Shown piece by piece: positions 62,371-64,000 of a stretch of 64,000 bases of DNA (its first letter is position 1; each line of letters starts with the position of its first letter). The DNA is taken from positions 52,256 to 116,255 of the forward strand of contig NZ_JAGGPU010000019.1 of the NCBI RefSeq assembly GCF_018613605.1, in the 5' to 3' direction. Made by a program: the position numbers and the translations under genes. Under the pieces are notes generated by a model. It had not been told where the DNA came from and searched no databases. It saw only the letters and a list, made by a program, of their open reading frames with translations. The DNA is from Pedobacter sp. ISL-64 (GTDB lineage Bacteria; Bacteroidota; Bacteroidia; Sphingobacteriales; Sphingobacteriaceae).

Positions 62371-62460
62371 AAAGAAACGGGGATTCCACCCTTAGGCAGT
62401 ATCCCCGTCATCTAAATTAACGCTCTCACATACATAAACGCTGTAAATAGAATATATTGT
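62371..62460 (+). repeat. 90-bp repeat R3 (diverged copy of R1/R2)
   Basis: AAAAGAAACGGGGATTCC start, hairpin ACGGGGAT.../ATCCCCGT, then ATCTAAATTAACGCTCTCA shared exactly with R1/R2. It ends 40 bases before the glxA stop codon. Confidence 0.85.
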
Positions 62461-62500
62461 GTGCAGCTTAATTTTTTTTATTTTTTTTTCTATAAATGAG

Positions 62501-63487
62501 TTAAACCTGCAAAACAGGTACGGCTTTATGGTATTTGTTCCGGTACTCAATCGGTGTTAAACCGGTAATTTTTTTGAAAACATCTCTAAACGATTTTGTG
62601 TCTGTATAACCTACATCAAACATCACCTCAGTTATGTTTTTTCTGCTCGACTCGAAACTTCGCTTGGCAGCCTCAATTTTAACCCTTTGAATGTATTCAA
62701 TTACTGTATTTTTGGTCGCACTTTTAAATCTCCGCTCAAAACTTCTTCTACCCAATGCCAGCATATCGGCCAGTTGATCTACCGTAATCCGATCCTGGTA
62801 ATTGCCATCAATAAATTCCTGTGCCTTTTTGATTTTTGCATCTTCATGCCCCTTCTGTCCTTGAAACATCATAAAAGCCAGCTGACTCTCGCGATCGATA
62901 TCAATAGCGAAGTATTTTGCCGCTAAAATGGCGGTATCTCTATCCGTATGTTTTTCAACCAGGTATAAAAGTAAGTTCCAGTAAGAGTTTGCACCACCGC
63001 TAGAGTATAAACCCTGAGCATCGGTAATAATACTACCATCAACCAGCTCTACTTCAGGAAACATCTCTCTAAACTGGTTGGCAAACAGCCAATGCGTAGA
63101 ACATTTTCGCCCATCTAACAAGCCGGTTGCAGCCAGTAAAAATGCACCCATACAGAGCGAAGCTACTTCTGCACCTTTAGCATGATGTTTTATAATCCAG
63201 GGTAGTAGCTCCTGGTTAGCTTCCATCGCATAACCTATATTGCCGCTAATGGCTGGTACAAATATAAGATCGGTATGCTCAACCTCATGCAACAGTTTAT
63301 CGGCGTGCACCGAAAAAAGGCTATTGTTTAACCTCACCTCTTTCGTCATCCCTATAAGCTCAACTTTAAAAAGCGGGAGTTTGCCCGATGCCTGTAAAAA
63401 CTCGTTAACAGCGGTAAATAGATAGCGGGGATCTGCAATGGCTTCAATCACGGCAGTCTCTGGAATTAAGATAGATACATGTTTCAT
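62501..63487 (-). CDS. GlxA-type transcriptional regulator (DJ-1/PfpI-AraC)
   Basis: 328 residues. N-terminal DJ-1/PfpI-like domain (about 1-170; KHVSILIPETAVIEAI, GAEVASLCMGAFLLAATGLL with Cys at the nucleophile-elbow position) and C-terminal AraC-type helix-turn-helix (about 215-315; ALGRRSFERRFKSATKNTVI, MFDVGYTDTKSFRDVFKKIT). Such proteins are regulators whose first domain senses an unknown ligand. A well-formed promoter lies directly upstream. The target is not evident; the nearest divergent gene is the partial one at 63617. Confidence 0.92.
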   Translation of the reverse strand: MKHVSILIPETAVIEAIADPRYLFTAVNEFLQASGKLPLFKVELIGMTKEVRLNNSLFSVHADKLLHEVEHTDLIFVPAISGNIGYAMEANQELLPWIIKHHAKGAEVASLCMGAFLLAATGLLDGRKCSTHWLFANQFREMFPEVELVDGSIITDAQGLYSSGGANSYWNLLLYLVEKHTDRDTAILAAKYFAIDIDRESQLAFMMFQGQKGHEDAKIKKAQEFIDGNYQDRITVDQLADMLALGRRSFERRFKSATKNTVIEYIQRVKIEAAKRSFESSRKNITEVMFDVGYTDTKSFRDVFKKITGLTPIEYRNKYHKAVPVLQV

Positions 63488-63491
63488 AATC

Positions 63492-63522
63492 CAAATATAA
63501 CGAGGCTAATTGTCGTAAACAA
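63492..63522 (-). promoter_or_regulatory. Promoter of the GlxA-type gene
   Basis: On the minus strand TTG (complement of 63520-63522), a 20-base spacer and TATATTTG (complement of 63492-63499). The -7 element ends 4 bases before the ATG, so the message may start at the start codon. Confidence 0.5.
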
Positions 63523-63616
63523 CCCCCGCAATTGTCGCTTCTACATATTTAGCTTGTTAATTTCTGCCCGTATGTTTGTGTTGTTAATCGTTTACAGTTG
63601 AATCTTTAAAGCGGTA

Positions 63617-64000
63617 ATGCCGATAATGACAATGGAAGAGTATATTTTAAATGAGGATATTAAGGTAATGTGTATTACTGCCGAATCTTTCCCAAACGGA
63701 GTTTTAGCGGCACATCAAAAACTTCATGCCCTGTTTCCACTTGATAAGCAACGCAGGTATTTTGGAATAAGCAGGCCTAACGAAAAGCGGGAGATTATTT
63801 ATAAGGCTGCCGTTGAAGAAATAACAGATGGCGAAGCTGAGAAATTTGATGTCGAAGCCTTTACCATAAAGAAAGGAACATTTATTAGTGAAGTGCTTTC
63901 CGATTTTATGAAAGATGTTAGCCAGATTGGGAAGAGCTTCGAAAAATTGCTCAATCAATCCAACATTGATCCAAACGGCTATTGCCTCGAAATGTATATT
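63617..64000 (+). CDS. GyrI-like/transcriptional-regulator-like protein, partial
   Basis: Open frame of 128 codons from ATG at 63617 (other ATGs at 63626 and 63632) that leaves the window. VMCITAESFPNGVLAAHQKL and RRYFGISRPNEKREIIYKAAVEE, EKFDVEAFTIKKGTF and SNIDPNGYCLEMYI resemble the effector-binding (GyrI-like) domain found in AraC-type regulators and in small Bacteroidota proteins annotated as transcriptional regulators. No DNA-binding domain is seen, so a small-molecule-binding role is possible. It diverges from the GlxA-type gene with 129 bases between them. Confidence 0.7.
   Translation, partial: MPIMTMEEYILNEDIKVMCITAESFPNGVLAAHQKLHALFPLDKQRRYFGISRPNEKREIIYKAAVEEITDGEAEKFDVEAFTIKKGTFISEVLSDFMKDVSQIGKSFEKLLNQSNIDPNGYCLEMYI

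Noticed and set aside
62061..62415. Short frames in both strands between the DUF5668-like and GlxA-type genes
   Set aside because: They lie inside inverted repeats and repeat R3.
1..64000. CRISPR arrays, tRNA and rRNA genes
   Set aside because: No regularly spaced 25-40 base repeats and no cloverleaf or rRNA-like sequence were seen in the spacers.

Overview
The window looks like a chromosomal segment of a Sphingobacteriaceae bacterium (phylum Bacteroidota), most like Pedobacter or a close relative. The evidence is three SusC/SusD-type outer-membrane uptake pairs, GH92 and DUF1080 genes, an rpmB-rpmG-DUF4295 ribosomal cluster next to ftsY and rimO, near absence of Shine-Dalgarno sites, TAnnTTTG-type promoters and low G+C. 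The genus is inferred from gene content only; there is no rRNA gene. I saw no tRNA, rRNA, CRISPR array, prophage or intact insertion sequence.

Layout. 1-405: broken end of a polysaccharide deacetylase gene (minus). 480-3285: TolC outer-membrane channel plus HlyD/MacA-type adaptor. 3515-4516: gpsA. 4517-5478: repeat-rich spacer. 5479-10224: small secreted protein (plus), then a minus-strand housekeeping block (rpmB, rpmG, DUF4295, ftsY, rimO) invaded by two accessory units: a PIN toxin/antitoxin pair fused by a 1-base overlap to ftsY, and a GxxExxY gene flanked by short repeats. 10525-12420: acs. 12484-16874: an isolated SusC/SusD pair (minus). 17276-19790: secreted trypsin-like lipoprotein, CsbD, GH130 phosphorylase. 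20180-24399: two-gene McrBC-like modification-dependent restriction system with an unusual N-terminal sensor region. 24644-30215: M16 peptidase (minus), surE, a small membrane protein and lpxB.

30406-59978 is one large carbohydrate-utilisation region, all on the plus strand: SusC/SusD, a LacI regulator, a DUF4965 glutaminase-like protein, an unassigned barrel-like secreted protein, GH92, ROK kinase, a discoidin-like lipoprotein, a second SusC/SusD, three putative secreted metallopeptidases (one HEIGH lipoprotein, two basic-secretory-protein type), a second GH92, a DUF1080 protein and a dehydrogenase-like/cytochrome c protein. Two alpha-mannosidase-family enzymes suggest growth on mannose-containing glycans such as high-mannose N-glycans of glycoproteins, with the peptidases opening the protein part. 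Palindromes of the form TAAAAC/GTTTTA (LacI-type operators) recur before the SusC genes, lacI, the DUF4965 gene and the last metallopeptidase gene, so the LacI protein probably controls the whole region.

60034-64000: dispersed repeats, rpiA, a small DUF5668-like membrane protein, a GlxA-type AraC regulator (minus), and the start of a GyrI-like/transcriptional-regulator-like gene that runs off the window.

Most notable for a second look: the sensor-McrB plus DUF2357-nuclease pair, the operator network and the 18-bp inverted repeat touching the DUF4965 start codon, heptameric repeat runs beside stop codons (one apparently inside the deacetylase gene), an 88-bp repeat present twice identically and once diverged, and promoters placed so close to start codons that the messages may be leaderless.
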